A stretch of 64,000 nucleotides of DNA from an uncultured Eubacterium sp. (GCA_937900695.1 CALCFD010000012.1:1-64000); one strand, 5' to 3'. Positions 15,609 to 24,670 are shown, counted from the first letter of the stretch. Notes: a model not told the origin generated them from the sequence alone. Numbers and translations: made by a program.

Positions 15609-17039
15609 ATGTATGATGTAGTCATAATAGGTGCGGGTGTAGTTGGATCAGCTGTGGCAAGAGAAATTAGCAGATATAGTTGTAAGGCTTGCGTAGTAGA
15701 AAAAGAATCAGATGTGTGTTGCGGAACATCTAAAGCTAATAGCGGTATTGTTCATGCAGGATATGATGCAAAGCCAGGTAGCCTAAAAGCACAGTTAAAT
15801 TTAGATGGAAATAAAATGATGAAGAATTTATCAGAAGAGCTTGATTTTACATATGAAAATACAGGCTCTTTTGTTGTGTGCACAAAAGAAAAAGATATTA
15901 CTAAATTAGAAGAACTTTTAAATAAAGGCATTAAAAATGGCATTGAGGGATTAGAGATTATTACAGATAAAGATAGAATATTTGAAATGGAGCCAAACCT
16001 GGCTGATGAGGTTGTTGCAGTATTATATGCACCTACTGCAGGTATTGTTTGTCCTTTTAGTTTAAATATAGCTTTAGCTGAAAATGCTAATACAAACGGT
16101 GTTGAGTTTAAGTTTAACTCAGAGGTTAAGGAAATAGTAAAAGAAGGAGAATATTGGATTATTAAAACTGGTAAAGAAGTTTTAAAAACAAAAGTAGTTG
16201 TAAATGCAGCAGGAGTTTATGCAGATAAAATTCATAATATGGTATCTAAAAATAAGATTAATATTATTCCTCGTAAAGGTGAGTACTACTTACTAGATAA
16301 GAGTGAGGGAAAACATGTTAAGAGAACTATTTTTGCATTGCCAAATGAATATGGTAAGGGAGTTTTAGTGACTCCTTCAGCAGAAGGAAATCTTATCATA
16401 GGACCAACAGCTCATGATATCGATGATAAGCAAGGTACAGATACTACAGTAAGTGGGCTTAAGGAAGTTAAAAACAAGGCAACTTTAAGTGTAAAAAATA
16501 TTGCTATGTATAAGGCTATTACAACTTTTGCAGGATTGCGTGCTCATGAAGGTGACGATGACTTTATTATTGGAGAAATCAAGGATGCAACTGGTGTATT
16601 TGACTGTGCAGGTATTGAATCTCCTGGCTTAACAAGTGCGCCTGCGATTGGAATCATGGTAGCAGATATGATAAAAGACAAGTTGAAGTTGGATGAAAAT
16701 AAAGAATTCAATGGTAAGAGAAAAGGCATTACTTCTATGGAAAAAATTTCAATGGAAGAATACAATCAGTTGATAAAGAAAAATCCACAGTATGGTAATA
16801 TCATCTGTAGATGTGAAACTGTATCAGAAGGTCAAATTGTAGAGGCGATAAATAGACCTATAGGTGCAACTACTATGGATGGAGTAAAAAGAAGAACTAG
16901 GGCTGGGCTAGGTAGATGTCAGTCAGGTTTTTGTGGACCTAAGGTTATGGAAATACTTGCAAGAGAAACAGGAAAATCGATTTTAGATATAACTAAAGAT
17001 GGCGATGAGTCAAAGATGTTAGTAGGAATTACAAAATAG
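15609..17039 (+). CDS. FAD-dependent oxidoreductase with C-terminal [2Fe-2S] BFD-like domain (glycerol-3-phosphate dehydrogenase-like)
   Basis: A 476-residue flavoprotein. Residues 1-365 are a DAO-family domain that begins with the FAD motif VVIIGAGVVGSAVAREIS. Residues 395-455 are a BFD-like [2Fe-2S] domain with Cys in NIICRCETVSEGQ and GRCQSGFCGPKV. The combination is that of anaerobic glycerol-3-phosphate dehydrogenase subunit A-like proteins; an L-2-hydroxyglutarate or other 2-hydroxyacid substrate is also possible. AAGGGAGA precedes the ATG. It is the first of a tight three-gene operon (gaps of 9 and 2 bases) with an NAD(P)/FAD oxidoreductase and a DUF1667 protein, the usual clostridial arrangement. 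Confidence 0.85.
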   Translation: MYDVVIIGAGVVGSAVAREISRYSCKACVVEKESDVCCGTSKANSGIVHAGYDAKPGSLKAQLNLDGNKMMKNLSEELDFTYENTGSFVVCTKEKDITKLEELLNKGIKNGIEGLEIITDKDRIFEMEPNLADEVVAVLYAPTAGIVCPFSLNIALAENANTNGVEFKFNSEVKEIVKEGEYWIIKTGKEVLKTKVVVNAAGVYADKIHNMVSKNKINIIPRKGEYYLLDKSEGKHVKRTIFALPNEYGKGVLVTPSAEGNLIIGPTAHDIDDKQGTDTTVSGLKEVKNKATLSVKNIAMYKAITTFAGLRAHEGDDDFIIGEIKDATGVFDCAGIESPGLTSAPAIGIMVADMIKDKLKLDENKEFNGKRKGITSMEKISMEEYNQLIKKNPQYGNIICRCETVSEGQIVEAINRPIGATTMDGVKRRTRAGLGRCQSGFCGPKVMEILARETGKSILDITKDGDESKMLVGITK

Positions 17040-17048
17040 GAGGGTCAC

Positions 17049-18314
17049 ATGAAAGAATATGATTTAGTAGTAATTGGTGGTGGCCCAGCAGGTTTAGCGG
17101 CTGCCGTATCAGCTAAGGAACGCGGAATAGAAGATATCCTTATTTTAGAAAGAGATGATAAATTAGGTGGTATCTTAAATCAGTGCATTCATAATGGATT
17201 TGGATTGCATAGATTTAACGAAGAGCTTACAGGGCCTGAATATGCTGCAAGATATATAAGTAAAGCAATAGAATTAAAAATACCATACAAATTAGAGACT
17301 ATGGTAATAGACATAAACAAAGAAAAGGAAATTGTATATATAAATAAAGAAGACGGCATTTGTAAAATAAAAGCTTCTGCAGTGATTTTAGCCATGGGAT
17401 GTAGAGAAAGACCTAGAGGTGCCATAAACATTGCTGGGTATAGACCAGCCGGAATATATACAGCGGGAACTGCTCAACAGCTTGTAAATCTTCAAGGATT
17501 ACTTCCTGGAAAAGAAGTGGTAATTTTAGGTTCAGGAGATATTGGGCTAATCATGGCAAGACGTATGACACTTGAAGGGGCAGAGGTAAAAGCTGTTTTA
17601 GAGGTTATGCCATACTCTGGAGGACTTAAGAGAAATATCGTTCAGTGTTTAGATGATTATGACATACCATTGATGTTGTCTCATACAGTGGTTGAAATCA
17701 AAGGTAAGGATAGAGTAGAAGGAGTAGTTATTGCGGAGGTTGATGAAAATCGAAGACCTATTAAACCTACGGAAAAATTTATTCCTTGTGATACAGTTTT
17801 ATTATCTGTTGGCCTTTTACCTGAAAATGAACTTTCAAAAAATGCAGAGGTGAAAATAAATCGTTTGACTAGTGGTCCTTGTGTGGATGAATCTCTTGAG
17901 ACTTCAGTAGATGGTATTTTTGCATGTGGTAATGTTTTGCATGTTCATGATTTAGTAGACTTTGTTTCTGAGGAAGGTGCTTTGGCAGGAATGTGTGCTT
18001 CTAGATTTATAAAAGGTTCGTTAAAAAAGAGTGAAAATACTATTAAGGTGTTATGTGATAATGGTGTGAAGTATACTGTTCCAACTAAAATAGATAAAAA
18101 TAGGGTTGAAGATAGTGTAACTATAAGTTTTAGACCAACTGGTGTATATAAAAAATGTGAGATTATCTTAAAAGTAGGAAATGAAATTATTGCTTCAAAA
18201 AAAAGACCTATAGTTGCTCCAGGAGAAATGGAAAAAATTACACTTACTCATGATATACTTGAGAAATTAGATTCAAAAGATAAGATAAGTTTATTTATTA
18301 AGGAGGGCAAATAA
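17049..18314 (+). CDS. NAD(P)/FAD-dependent oxidoreductase, partner of the G3P dehydrogenase-like subunit
   Basis: A 421-residue pyridine nucleotide-disulfide oxidoreductase-fold protein. An N-terminal FAD motif (VVIGGGPAGLAAAVSA) and a second Rossmann motif (VVILGSGDIGLIMARRM, about 155-175) are clear. There is no redox CxxxxC pair: the position after the FAD domain reads GILNQCIHNGFGLH, with one Cys. Residues 335-421 form a small C-terminal domain. It probably passes electrons between NAD(P) or another carrier and the [2Fe-2S] subunit encoded upstream. AGGAGGGTCAC precedes the ATG. Confidence 0.82.
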   Translation: MKEYDLVVIGGGPAGLAAAVSAKERGIEDILILERDDKLGGILNQCIHNGFGLHRFNEELTGPEYAARYISKAIELKIPYKLETMVIDINKEKEIVYINKEDGICKIKASAVILAMGCRERPRGAINIAGYRPAGIYTAGTAQQLVNLQGLLPGKEVVILGSGDIGLIMARRMTLEGAEVKAVLEVMPYSGGLKRNIVQCLDDYDIPLMLSHTVVEIKGKDRVEGVVIAEVDENRRPIKPTEKFIPCDTVLLSVGLLPENELSKNAEVKINRLTSGPCVDESLETSVDGIFACGNVLHVHDLVDFVSEEGALAGMCASRFIKGSLKKSENTIKVLCDNGVKYTVPTKIDKNRVEDSVTISFRPTGVYKKCEIILKVGNEIIASKKRPIVAPGEMEKITLTHDILEKLDSKDKISLFIKEGK

Positions 18315-18316
18315 TT

Positions 18317-18676
18317 ATGGAAAAGAAAAATTTAACATGCATAAATTGCCCGATGGGTTGCCAACTAGAGGTTATTTTAGAAGATGGTAAGCTTATAGAA
18401 ATAAAGGGTAACAATTGTAAACGTGGAGAAACTTATGCAAGAGCGGAGCTTACTGCTCCAGTTAGGGTTATTACAACCACTGTTAGAGTAAAGAGCGATA
18501 AACTAAAAATGGTAGCTGTAAAAACAAGAGAAGCCATTCCTAAGGAGATGATTTTTGATGCTATGAAAATTATAAATAGCGTTAAGATAAAAGCACCTGT
18601 TAAAATTGGAGATATAATTATAAAGGATTTGTTAGACTTGGGTATTGATGTTGTAGCTACATCTAATGTAGAATAA
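18317..18676 (+). CDS. DUF1667 domain protein
   Basis: A 119-residue protein starting with the cysteine motif CINCPMGCQLEV and a fourth Cys in GNNCKRGETYAR, which resembles the N-terminal cluster motif of molybdopterin enzymes. A basic region (TTTVRVKSDKLKMVAVKT) follows. DUF1667 proteins almost always sit third in operons with the two oxidoreductases found here and are presumed to carry a metal centre or link electrons to them. AGGAGGGCAAAT overlaps the upstream stop. Confidence 0.85.
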   Translation: MEKKNLTCINCPMGCQLEVILEDGKLIEIKGNNCKRGETYARAELTAPVRVITTTVRVKSDKLKMVAVKTREAIPKEMIFDAMKIINSVKIKAPVKIGDIIIKDLLDLGIDVVATSNVE

Positions 18677-18717
18677 GTATTATTAATTTCGAGTAATAAT
18701 TTTTAGGAGGCAGCAAA

Positions 18718-19572
18718 ATGGCAAATAAATTGACAGGCAAGGAAGTTGCGGCAGCTATTACTGAAGACTTAGTAGCAAGAAGCGAAGCTTTAAATGAAAA
18801 GGGTATAACTCCAACTCTTGCAATAGTAAGAGTCGGAGAAAATCCATCAGATTTAGCTTATGAGAGAGGTGCTACTAATAGAGCAGCTAAAGTAGGTGTA
18901 GACTTAGTAAAGATTGTTTTAGATGATAATGCTACTACAGCAGATGTAGTTTCTGAAATTGAGAAACTAAATAATGATAATTCTATAGATGGTGTTCTTG
19001 TATTTAGACCACTCCCAAAACATATTGATGATGATATAGTTAGAAATGCATTAGTTAAGGAAAAAGATGTAGATGGTATTGGAGATGAGGCTATGGCGGG
19101 AGTATACAGTGGTAAAGACCTTGGATATCCACCATGTACAGCAGCAGCGTGTATTGAAATCTTAAAACATTATGGTATTCAAATGAAAGGTAAAAGAGCT
19201 GTTGTAGTAGGAAGAAGTCTTGTAATTGGAAGACCTGTAGCTATGATGCTTATGAAGGAAAATGCAACTGTAACAATATGTCATACTAAAACTGAAAATA
19301 TGGATCAGATTGTAAGAGAGGCGGATATTGTAATTGCGGCAGCTGGAAGAGCAAACACAGTTTGTAAGGAATTTGGTAGAGCTGGTCAGACAGTTATAGA
19401 TGTAGGTATAAATGTTGATGAAGAAGGTAATATGACAGGAGATGCTGATTTTGAAGGATTATTTAATATAGTTGAAAATATTACACCAGTACCTGGTGGT
19501 GTAGGTGGTGTAACAACTTCGATTTTAATGAAGCATGTAATAAAAGCGGCAGAAAAATCTTGTGTAAATTAG
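18718..19572 (+). CDS. folD: FolD-type methylenetetrahydrofolate dehydrogenase lacking the cyclohydrolase lysine
   Basis: Belongs to the bifunctional 5,10-methylene-THF dehydrogenase/cyclohydrolase family; 284 residues is normal. Tyr48 is present, but the catalytic Lys four residues later (Lys54 in E. coli, within YVASK) is Ala52 here (YERGA). Other blocks are recognisable but divergent: VVVGRSLVIGRPVAM, TICHTKT, VIDVGIN and TPVPGGVGGVTTSIL. The dehydrogenase reaction may be kept while cyclohydrolase activity is lost, which would require a separate cyclohydrolase elsewhere. AGGAGGCAGCAAA precedes the ATG. A Crp/Fnr regulator follows after nine bases. Confidence 0.88.
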   Translation: MANKLTGKEVAAAITEDLVARSEALNEKGITPTLAIVRVGENPSDLAYERGATNRAAKVGVDLVKIVLDDNATTADVVSEIEKLNNDNSIDGVLVFRPLPKHIDDDIVRNALVKEKDVDGIGDEAMAGVYSGKDLGYPPCTAAACIEILKHYGIQMKGKRAVVVGRSLVIGRPVAMMLMKENATVTICHTKTENMDQIVREADIVIAAAGRANTVCKEFGRAGQTVIDVGINVDEEGNMTGDADFEGLFNIVENITPVPGGVGGVTTSILMKHVIKAAEKSCVN

Positions 19573-19581
19573 TAAAGGACA

Positions 19582-20241
19582 GTGAAGAAATTGATTAGAT
19601 ATTTCCCTTTTTGGAATAACTTAAATAAAGAGGAGCAAGATTTATTAAAAAGTAATATAACTGAGCATAAATATAAAAAAGGAGATAATGTTGCAGAAGG
19701 TGGTGTATGCAAAAGTCTTTTGTTTGTTGAGCATGGAAAGCTTAGAGTATACACTATTTCTGAAGATGGAAGAGAGATAACTTTGTATAGGCTATTTGAT
19801 TATGATCTATGTATCTTATCTTCATCTGAACTTTTTAACAGCATAACATTTGATATTAGAGTTGATGCACAGGAAGATTCTACAATTTGGAGAATTCCAG
19901 TTGAAATATATAAAAATCTTATGAGTACAAATCTTAAAGTTGCAGCTTATACAAATGAAATTATGGCAGACAAATTTTCTGAAGTTATGTGGCTTTTGGA
20001 TCAAGTTTTAAACAAGAAAATGGACCAGAGAATAGCCATGTTTTTATTAGAAGAAAGTCAATACAAGGGAAATACTACTATTGAAATAACGCATGATCAA
20101 ATTGCAAGGCATTTAGGTACTGCAAGAGAAGTTGTTGGAAGATTGGTTAAGTACCTTCAAAAGGAAGGTGCAATTAATTCAGCTAGAGGTAAAGTGGTTA
20201 TAGAGAATATAGAAACTCTGGCAAAAATTGCAGGACAATAA
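19582..20241 (+). CDS. Crp/Fnr family transcriptional regulator
   Basis: A 219-residue regulator. The N-terminal cyclic-nucleotide-binding-like beta-roll (about 20-115) contains EHGKLRVYTISEDGREITLYRL; the last third is a winged helix with THDQIARHLGTAREVVGRLV as its HTH. There is no FNR-type cysteine cluster at the N terminus. The GTG start lies close to AAAGGA; a TTG three codons later is an alternative. It is probably co-transcribed with folD. The terminator hairpin just downstream is also a good TGTGA-N5-TCACA palindrome placed at a promoter, so the next gene is an obvious candidate target. Confidence 0.88.
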   Translation: MKKLIRYFPFWNNLNKEEQDLLKSNITEHKYKKGDNVAEGGVCKSLLFVEHGKLRVYTISEDGREITLYRLFDYDLCILSSSELFNSITFDIRVDAQEDSTIWRIPVEIYKNLMSTNLKVAAYTNEIMADKFSEVMWLLDQVLNKKMDQRIAMFLLEESQYKGNTTIEITHDQIARHLGTAREVVGRLVKYLQKEGAINSARGKVVIENIETLAKIAGQ

Positions 20242-20252
20242 ATGAAAATTAT

Positions 20253-20287
20253 GAGGTTTGTGACATTGTCACAGACTTCTTTTTTTA
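20253..20287 (+). terminator. Terminator after the Crp/Fnr gene
   Basis: GAGGTTTGTGA (20253-20263) pairs with TCACAGACTTC (20269-20279), with one mismatch and G-U pairing, followed by seven or more T residues. The same bases form the candidate Crp-type operator described separately. Confidence 0.75.
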
Positions 20288-20300
20288 TTTTAGATATAAT
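20259..20300 (+). promoter_or_regulatory. Promoter with Crp/Fnr-type palindrome centred near -41
   Basis: TGTGACATTGTCACA (20259-20273) is a perfect palindrome around a three-base centre. TATAAT lies at 20295-20300 and no good -35 box is found 17 bases upstream. With a start near 20307 the palindrome centre (20266) is at about -41, the class II activator position. It lies between the Crp/Fnr gene and the sulfur oxidoreductase gene. Confidence 0.5.
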
Positions 20301-20351
20301 ATTAACAACAAATGATAACAAGCAATTTATATAAATGAAGAGGTGAAATAA

Positions 20352-22805
20352 ATGAAAACTTTAATTATAGGTGGAGTAGCTGGCGGTGCAACAGCGGCAG
20401 CAAGATTAAGAAGAGTAGATAAGAATATGGAAATTATATTAGTTGAAAGAGGCAAGTATATTTCTTATGCTAATTGTGGGTTGCCATATCATGTTTCAGA
20501 TATTATAGCAGATCGAAATTCTTTGTTAGTAACTACTCCTGAAGTGATGAGAGCAAGATATAAAGTAGATGTTAGAGTTAAAAATGAAGTAATTAAAATT
20601 GATAAAGTAAATAAAAAAGTAGAAATTAAAAATTTAAATACGGGTGAGGTTTATGAAGAATCTTATGATAATCTAGTTATAGCGACAGGTTCATCACCAC
20701 TAAGACCTCCAATTGAAGGTATAGAAAATGATAAAATTAAAAGTTTATGGAATGTTTCAGACACTGATAAAATCAAAGAAATTATAAAAGAGAAAAATGT
20801 GAAATCAGCAGTAGTTGTAGGCGGTGGATTTATCGGTATAGAAATGGCTGAAAATCTAAATCACATAGGTATTAAAACTAGTATTGTTGAAAAGCTAAAT
20901 CAGGTAATGGGAAATCTAGATTATGATATGGCTCAGATTTTACACGGAAATATCAATGACAATGGAGTAAACTTATATTTAGGTAAAGGTGTTACAAAGT
21001 TTGAAGATAAAAATGATAAAGTAAAAATACACCTTGATGATGGAAGTGCTATAGAAGCAGATTTAGTCATTCTTTCAATAGGCGTTAGACCAAATAGCGA
21101 ACTTGCAAAAGAGGCAGGACTAGAGCTTAACCATAGAGGAGGTATCGTTGTTGACGAGTATATGAGAACTAGCGTAAAAGATATTTATGCTATTGGTGAT
21201 GTAGTAGAAATTGAACATTTCGTAGATAAAACTAAAGCGATGATACCTTTAGCAGGACCGGCAAACAAGCAGGGAAGACTTTTAGCGGATACACTTAGTG
21301 GAAATATGAAAGCATACCGTGGCACTCAGGGAACTAGTGTAGCTCAAATTTTCGATATGGTAGCAGCTGCAACTGGATACAACGAAAAACAGTTAAAGCT
21401 AAAAGGGATGAAAGCTCATGAAGACTATGAGATAGTATTTATTCAGCAGAAGTCACATGCAGGATATTATCCAGGAGCAACACCTTTATTTTTGAAGGTT
21501 TTATTTGATAAGAAAACAGAACATATTTTAGGGGCACAGGTAGTTGGAAATGATGGTGCAGATAAGCGTATTGATGTAATTGCAACAGCTATGAGATTTA
21601 ATGCTAAAGTCACAGATTTAATGCATCTTGAATTAGCATATGCACCTGCATTTTCATCAGCAAAAGATCCGGTTAATATGGTCGGTTATGTATCAGAAAA
21701 CATAATAAATGGACTTGTAAATTTAGTTACAGTTGAGGAGTATCTAAAAATTAAGAGTGATGTTGTAACATTAGATGTATCAGAGCCTATCGAAAGAGAA
21801 GTTAAATATATTGAAGGATCTATTCATATTCCTTTCGGACAGTTAATGGATAGATATGATGAGCTTGATTCAGAAAAGACTTATGTTATTTATTGCGGAA
21901 TGGGAGTACGAGCTTACAATAGTGCTAGAATTTTAAAGATGCGTGGATTTAAAGATGTTAGAGTTTTAGCAGGAGGTATACTAATGTATAACGCTTATAG
22001 ATTTGAGCCAGTACTTCATGACTTTTCCGATGATTGTAAGTATTGCGTTGATAAAAAAGAAGTTGAATCAGCAGGAAATGTTATTCCCGTAGACTGTAAT
22101 GGACTACAGTGTCCAGGACCTATAATGAAGGTAAATAAGTCTATGGAGGGGTTAAAAGAAGGCCAAATTATAAAGGTAAGCTCAACTGATATGGGCTTTT
22201 CAAAGGATGTTGAAGCTTGGTGCAACAAAACTGGCAATAAACTACTTAAGAAAGAAAAAGATGGAATTACTAATATTTCATATATCCAAAAGGGATCTAA
22301 ACTGAGGCAAGTAAGTAATATACAAGCTGCAGATGATATGGGACAGACTATGGTAGTGTTTAGTGGCGAGTTAGATAAGGTTTTAGCATCATTTATCATT
22401 GCAAACGGTGCAGCTGCATTAGGTAAACCCGTAACTATGTTCTTTACATTTTGGGGATTAAATGCTCTTAGAAAGGATAAAGCGGTACCTGTAAAAAAAA
22501 GCTTTATAGAAAAAATATTTGGTAAAATGATGCCAAGGGGAACTAAAAAACTTAAGTTGTCTAAAATGAATATGGCTGGTATTGGAACAAAAATGATGAA
22601 AAAAGTTATGAATGACAAAAATGTTGATAGTTTAGAAGATTTGATGAAAGCGGCTATGGACAATGGCGTTAAGCTTGTTGCATGTACTATGTCTATGGAT
22701 GTAATGGGTATTAAGGAAGAAGAGTTAATCGATGGAGTTGAATTTGCGGGAGTAGCATCATATCTAGGGGATGCGTATGATTCACAGATAAACTTATTTA
22801 TATAA
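20352..22805 (+). CDS. CoA-disulfide reductase-rhodanese-TusA-DsrE fusion protein
   Basis: An 817-residue fusion of four sulfur-handling modules. Residues 1-445 are a CoA-disulfide reductase/NADH oxidase-type flavoprotein (FAD motif IIGGVAGGATAAARLRR; single redox Cys42 in YANCGLPYHVS; second Rossmann GGGFIGIEMAENL). Residues 455-555 are a rhodanese domain with Cys515 in YCGMGVRAYNS. Residues 575-640 are a TusA-like domain with Cys587 in LQCPGPIMKV. Residues 655-817 are a DsrE-like domain (VVFSGELDKVLASFIIANG; CTMSMDVMGI). Such chains probably reduce persulfides or polysulfide and relay sulfane sulfur between cysteines. AAGAGGTGAAATAA precedes the ATG. A Crp-type palindrome at the promoter suggests control by the preceding regulator. 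Confidence 0.9.
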   Translation: MKTLIIGGVAGGATAAARLRRVDKNMEIILVERGKYISYANCGLPYHVSDIIADRNSLLVTTPEVMRARYKVDVRVKNEVIKIDKVNKKVEIKNLNTGEVYEESYDNLVIATGSSPLRPPIEGIENDKIKSLWNVSDTDKIKEIIKEKNVKSAVVVGGGFIGIEMAENLNHIGIKTSIVEKLNQVMGNLDYDMAQILHGNINDNGVNLYLGKGVTKFEDKNDKVKIHLDDGSAIEADLVILSIGVRPNSELAKEAGLELNHRGGIVVDEYMRTSVKDIYAIGDVVEIEHFVDKTKAMIPLAGPANKQGRLLADTLSGNMKAYRGTQGTSVAQIFDMVAAATGYNEKQLKLKGMKAHEDYEIVFIQQKSHAGYYPGATPLFLKVLFDKKTEHILGAQVVGNDGADKRIDVIATAMRFNAKVTDLMHLELAYAPAFSSAKDPVNMVGYVSENIINGLVNLVTVEEYLKIKSDVVTLDVSEPIEREVKYIEGSIHIPFGQLMDRYDELDSEKTYVIYCGMGVRAYNSARILKMRGFKDVRVLAGGILMYNAYRFEPVLHDFSDDCKYCVDKKEVESAGNVIPVDCNGLQCPGPIMKVNKSMEGLKEGQIIKVSSTDMGFSKDVEAWCNKTGNKLLKKEKDGITNISYIQKGSKLRQVSNIQAADDMGQTMVVFSGELDKVLASFIIANGAAALGKPVTMFFTFWGLNALRKDKAVPVKKSFIEKIFGKMMPRGTKKLKLSKMNMAGIGTKMMKKVMNDKNVDSLEDLMKAAMDNGVKLVACTMSMDVMGIKEEELIDGVEFAGVASYLGDAYDSQINLFI

Positions 22806-22825
22806 TTAAAGTTTTTTATTATTAA

Positions 22826-22863
22826 AACAGATTGGAAGTATTTTCTTCTAATCTGTTTTTTTT
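22826..22863 (+). terminator. Terminator after the sulfur oxidoreductase gene
   Basis: AACAGATTGGAAG (22826-22838) pairs with CTTCTAATCTGTT (22845-22857) with one G-U pair, followed by a run of T residues. Confidence 0.85.
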
Positions 22864-22892
22864 GATGGAATTTAGGGTATCTATGTTATAAT
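22862..22892 (+). promoter_or_regulatory. Promoter of the ABC transporter operon
   Basis: TATAAT (22887-22892) is preceded by TGT, an extended -10. TTGATG (22862-22867) is a possible -35 with 19-base spacing. Confidence 0.45.
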
Positions 22893-22926
22893 TATATACA
22901 TAGAAATTGAGGAGGAAGTTAGAAAA

Positions 22927-23913
22927 ATGAAAAAAATTATATCTTTGGCTGCGGCTATTTTAATAACTTTAGTTGGTATTACATCGTGTGGTGCTAAGCC
23001 TGAACCAGTAGATGTAAATGTTATGGCGCTTAAAGGACCAACTGCTATGGGCATGGTAAAGTTTATGAAAGATGTTGATGATAAAAAGATTGATGATAAC
23101 AATTATTCTTTTAAAATCGCATCTTCAATTGATGAGGTAGCGCCTGCATTAGTTAAGGGTGATGTTGATATTGCAGCAGTTCCAGCTAACATGGCTTCAG
23201 TTTTATATAATACTCAAAATAAAAATATTCAGGTTTTAGGAGTAAATACTTTAGGAGTAATTTATATTTGTGAAACTGGCGATAGCGTAAAGGATGTTAA
23301 AGATTTAAAGGGGAAGACAATTTATGCTAGCGGTAAAGGTGCGACACCTGAATATGCTTTAAATTATATACTTGAAGGTAACGGATTAAAACCAGGTGTC
23401 GATGTAAAAATTGAATGGAAAAGTGAGCATGCTGAGTGCGTAGCAGCTATAGCTAAGGATAAAAATGCCATCGCTATGTTGCCACAGCCATTTGTAGCTG
23501 CAGCACAGGTTAAAAATCCTAATATTAAGGTTGCTTTAGACTTAACAAAAGAATGGGATAACTTACAAAAAGAAAAGGATGACAGCACACTTATTACAGG
23601 TGTTGTTGTTGCTAGAAAAGATTTTGTAGAAAAAAATTCAGAAGCGGTTAATGTTTTTTTAGATAATTATAAGAAATCAGTTGAGTTTGTGAATAAAAAT
23701 ACTGTAGATGCCGCAAAACTAGTTGGAGAATACGACATCGTTCCAGCTAAGGTTGCTGAAAAAGCACTACCACAGTGTAATATCGTACTTTTGACTGGCG
23801 ATGAAATGGAAGATAAACTTTCAGGATACCTTGAAATTTTAGCTAAACAAAATCCTAAGGCTATAGGTGGCAAGGTTCCTGGTGATGATTTTTACTTTGG
23901 AGCAGAGGACTAA
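22927..23913 (+). CDS. ABC transporter substrate-binding lipoprotein (SsuA/TauA-like)
   Basis: A 328-residue lipoprotein with signal peptide and lipobox LVGITSC (Cys about 20), after which it is tethered to the membrane outer face. The body is a periplasmic-binding-protein fold of the NMT1/SsuA type: LKGPTAMGMVKFM, SIDEVAPALVKGDVDIAAVPANM, GKGATPEYALNYIL and AMLPQPFVAAA. Family members bind sulfonates, taurine, nitrate or thiamine precursors. The adjacent sulfur oxidoreductase suggests a sulfur compound, but this is inference. GAGGAGGAAG lies before the ATG. It leads a tight operon with permease, ATPase and a TIGR04076 protein. Confidence 0.88.
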   Translation: MKKIISLAAAILITLVGITSCGAKPEPVDVNVMALKGPTAMGMVKFMKDVDDKKIDDNNYSFKIASSIDEVAPALVKGDVDIAAVPANMASVLYNTQNKNIQVLGVNTLGVIYICETGDSVKDVKDLKGKTIYASGKGATPEYALNYILEGNGLKPGVDVKIEWKSEHAECVAAIAKDKNAIAMLPQPFVAAAQVKNPNIKVALDLTKEWDNLQKEKDDSTLITGVVVARKDFVEKNSEAVNVFLDNYKKSVEFVNKNTVDAAKLVGEYDIVPAKVAEKALPQCNIVLLTGDEMEDKLSGYLEILAKQNPKAIGGKVPGDDFYFGAED

Positions 23914-23916
23914 TAA

Positions 23917-24669
23917 TTGATAAAAAAGAGAAAAATAGCTTTATGGGCTGTGGCATTTTGGCTAATTGTTTGGGAAATAGCAAGTATATCAATTGGACAG
24001 GAGATACTATTAGTATCTCCTGTTGATGTGTTAATAAAAATAAAAGAACTAGCATTTGAAGGTGAATTTTGGAATGCTATTGGATTTACTATAGTTAGGA
24101 TTATCGGTGGATTTTTATTAGCTGTGGTTTTAGGTGTAGTTTTAGCGGTTGTATCTGTGCGATATAAATATATTAGGGAACTTTTGGAACCTTTTATAAG
24201 AACTGTAAAGGCGATTCCGGTTGCATCATTTATAATACTTGTTTTAATTTGGATTTCTTCGGCAAACCTATCTATTGTAATTTCATTTTTGATGGTATTT
24301 CCAATTATCTACACTAATATTTATGAGGGAATTGTTCAAACAGATCCCAAAATGATACAGATGGCTAATGTGTTTAAGATGGATTTAAAACAACAAGTTA
24401 GATATATTTATTGTTCTCAGGTATTGCCATATCTTCAAAGTGCATGTTCTATTTCACTTGGTATGTGTTGGAAAGCAGGTATAGCTGCAGAGGTTATTGG
24501 AATGCCTAATAATTCTATTGGTGAAAATTTATATAATGCAAAAGTATTTTTTGATACTCCAGCACTATTTGCATGGACAGTTGTAATCATATGTATAAGT
24601 ATTATTTTTGAAAAGTTATTTATGAAGCTTATAAGCATGTATATAGAAAAGTTAGAGAGGGCGCTATAA
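23917..24669 (+). CDS. ABC transporter permease (SsuC/TauC-like)
   Basis: A 250-residue inner-membrane permease with about six hydrophobic segments and the binding-protein-dependent transport signature around EGIVQTDPKMIQMANVFKM, the loop that touches the ATPase. GMCWKAGIAAEVIGMPNNSIGENLY is split over the conserved C-terminal half of NrtB/SsuC-type permeases. The start is TTG at 23917, seven bases after AGAGGA and three bases after the upstream stop. It should form the channel with the lipoprotein and ATPase on either side. Confidence 0.88.
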   Translation: MIKKRKIALWAVAFWLIVWEIASISIGQEILLVSPVDVLIKIKELAFEGEFWNAIGFTIVRIIGGFLLAVVLGVVLAVVSVRYKYIRELLEPFIRTVKAIPVASFIILVLIWISSANLSIVISFLMVFPIIYTNIYEGIVQTDPKMIQMANVFKMDLKQQVRYIYCSQVLPYLQSACSISLGMCWKAGIAAEVIGMPNNSIGENLYNAKVFFDTPALFAWTVVIICISIIFEKLFMKLISMYIEKLERAL

Positions 24670-24670
24670 T

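Noticed and set aside
22016..22663. 215-codon minus-strand ORF opposite the TusA/DsrE region
   Set aside because: The plus strand encodes recognisable domains through the whole interval; this is an antisense shadow.
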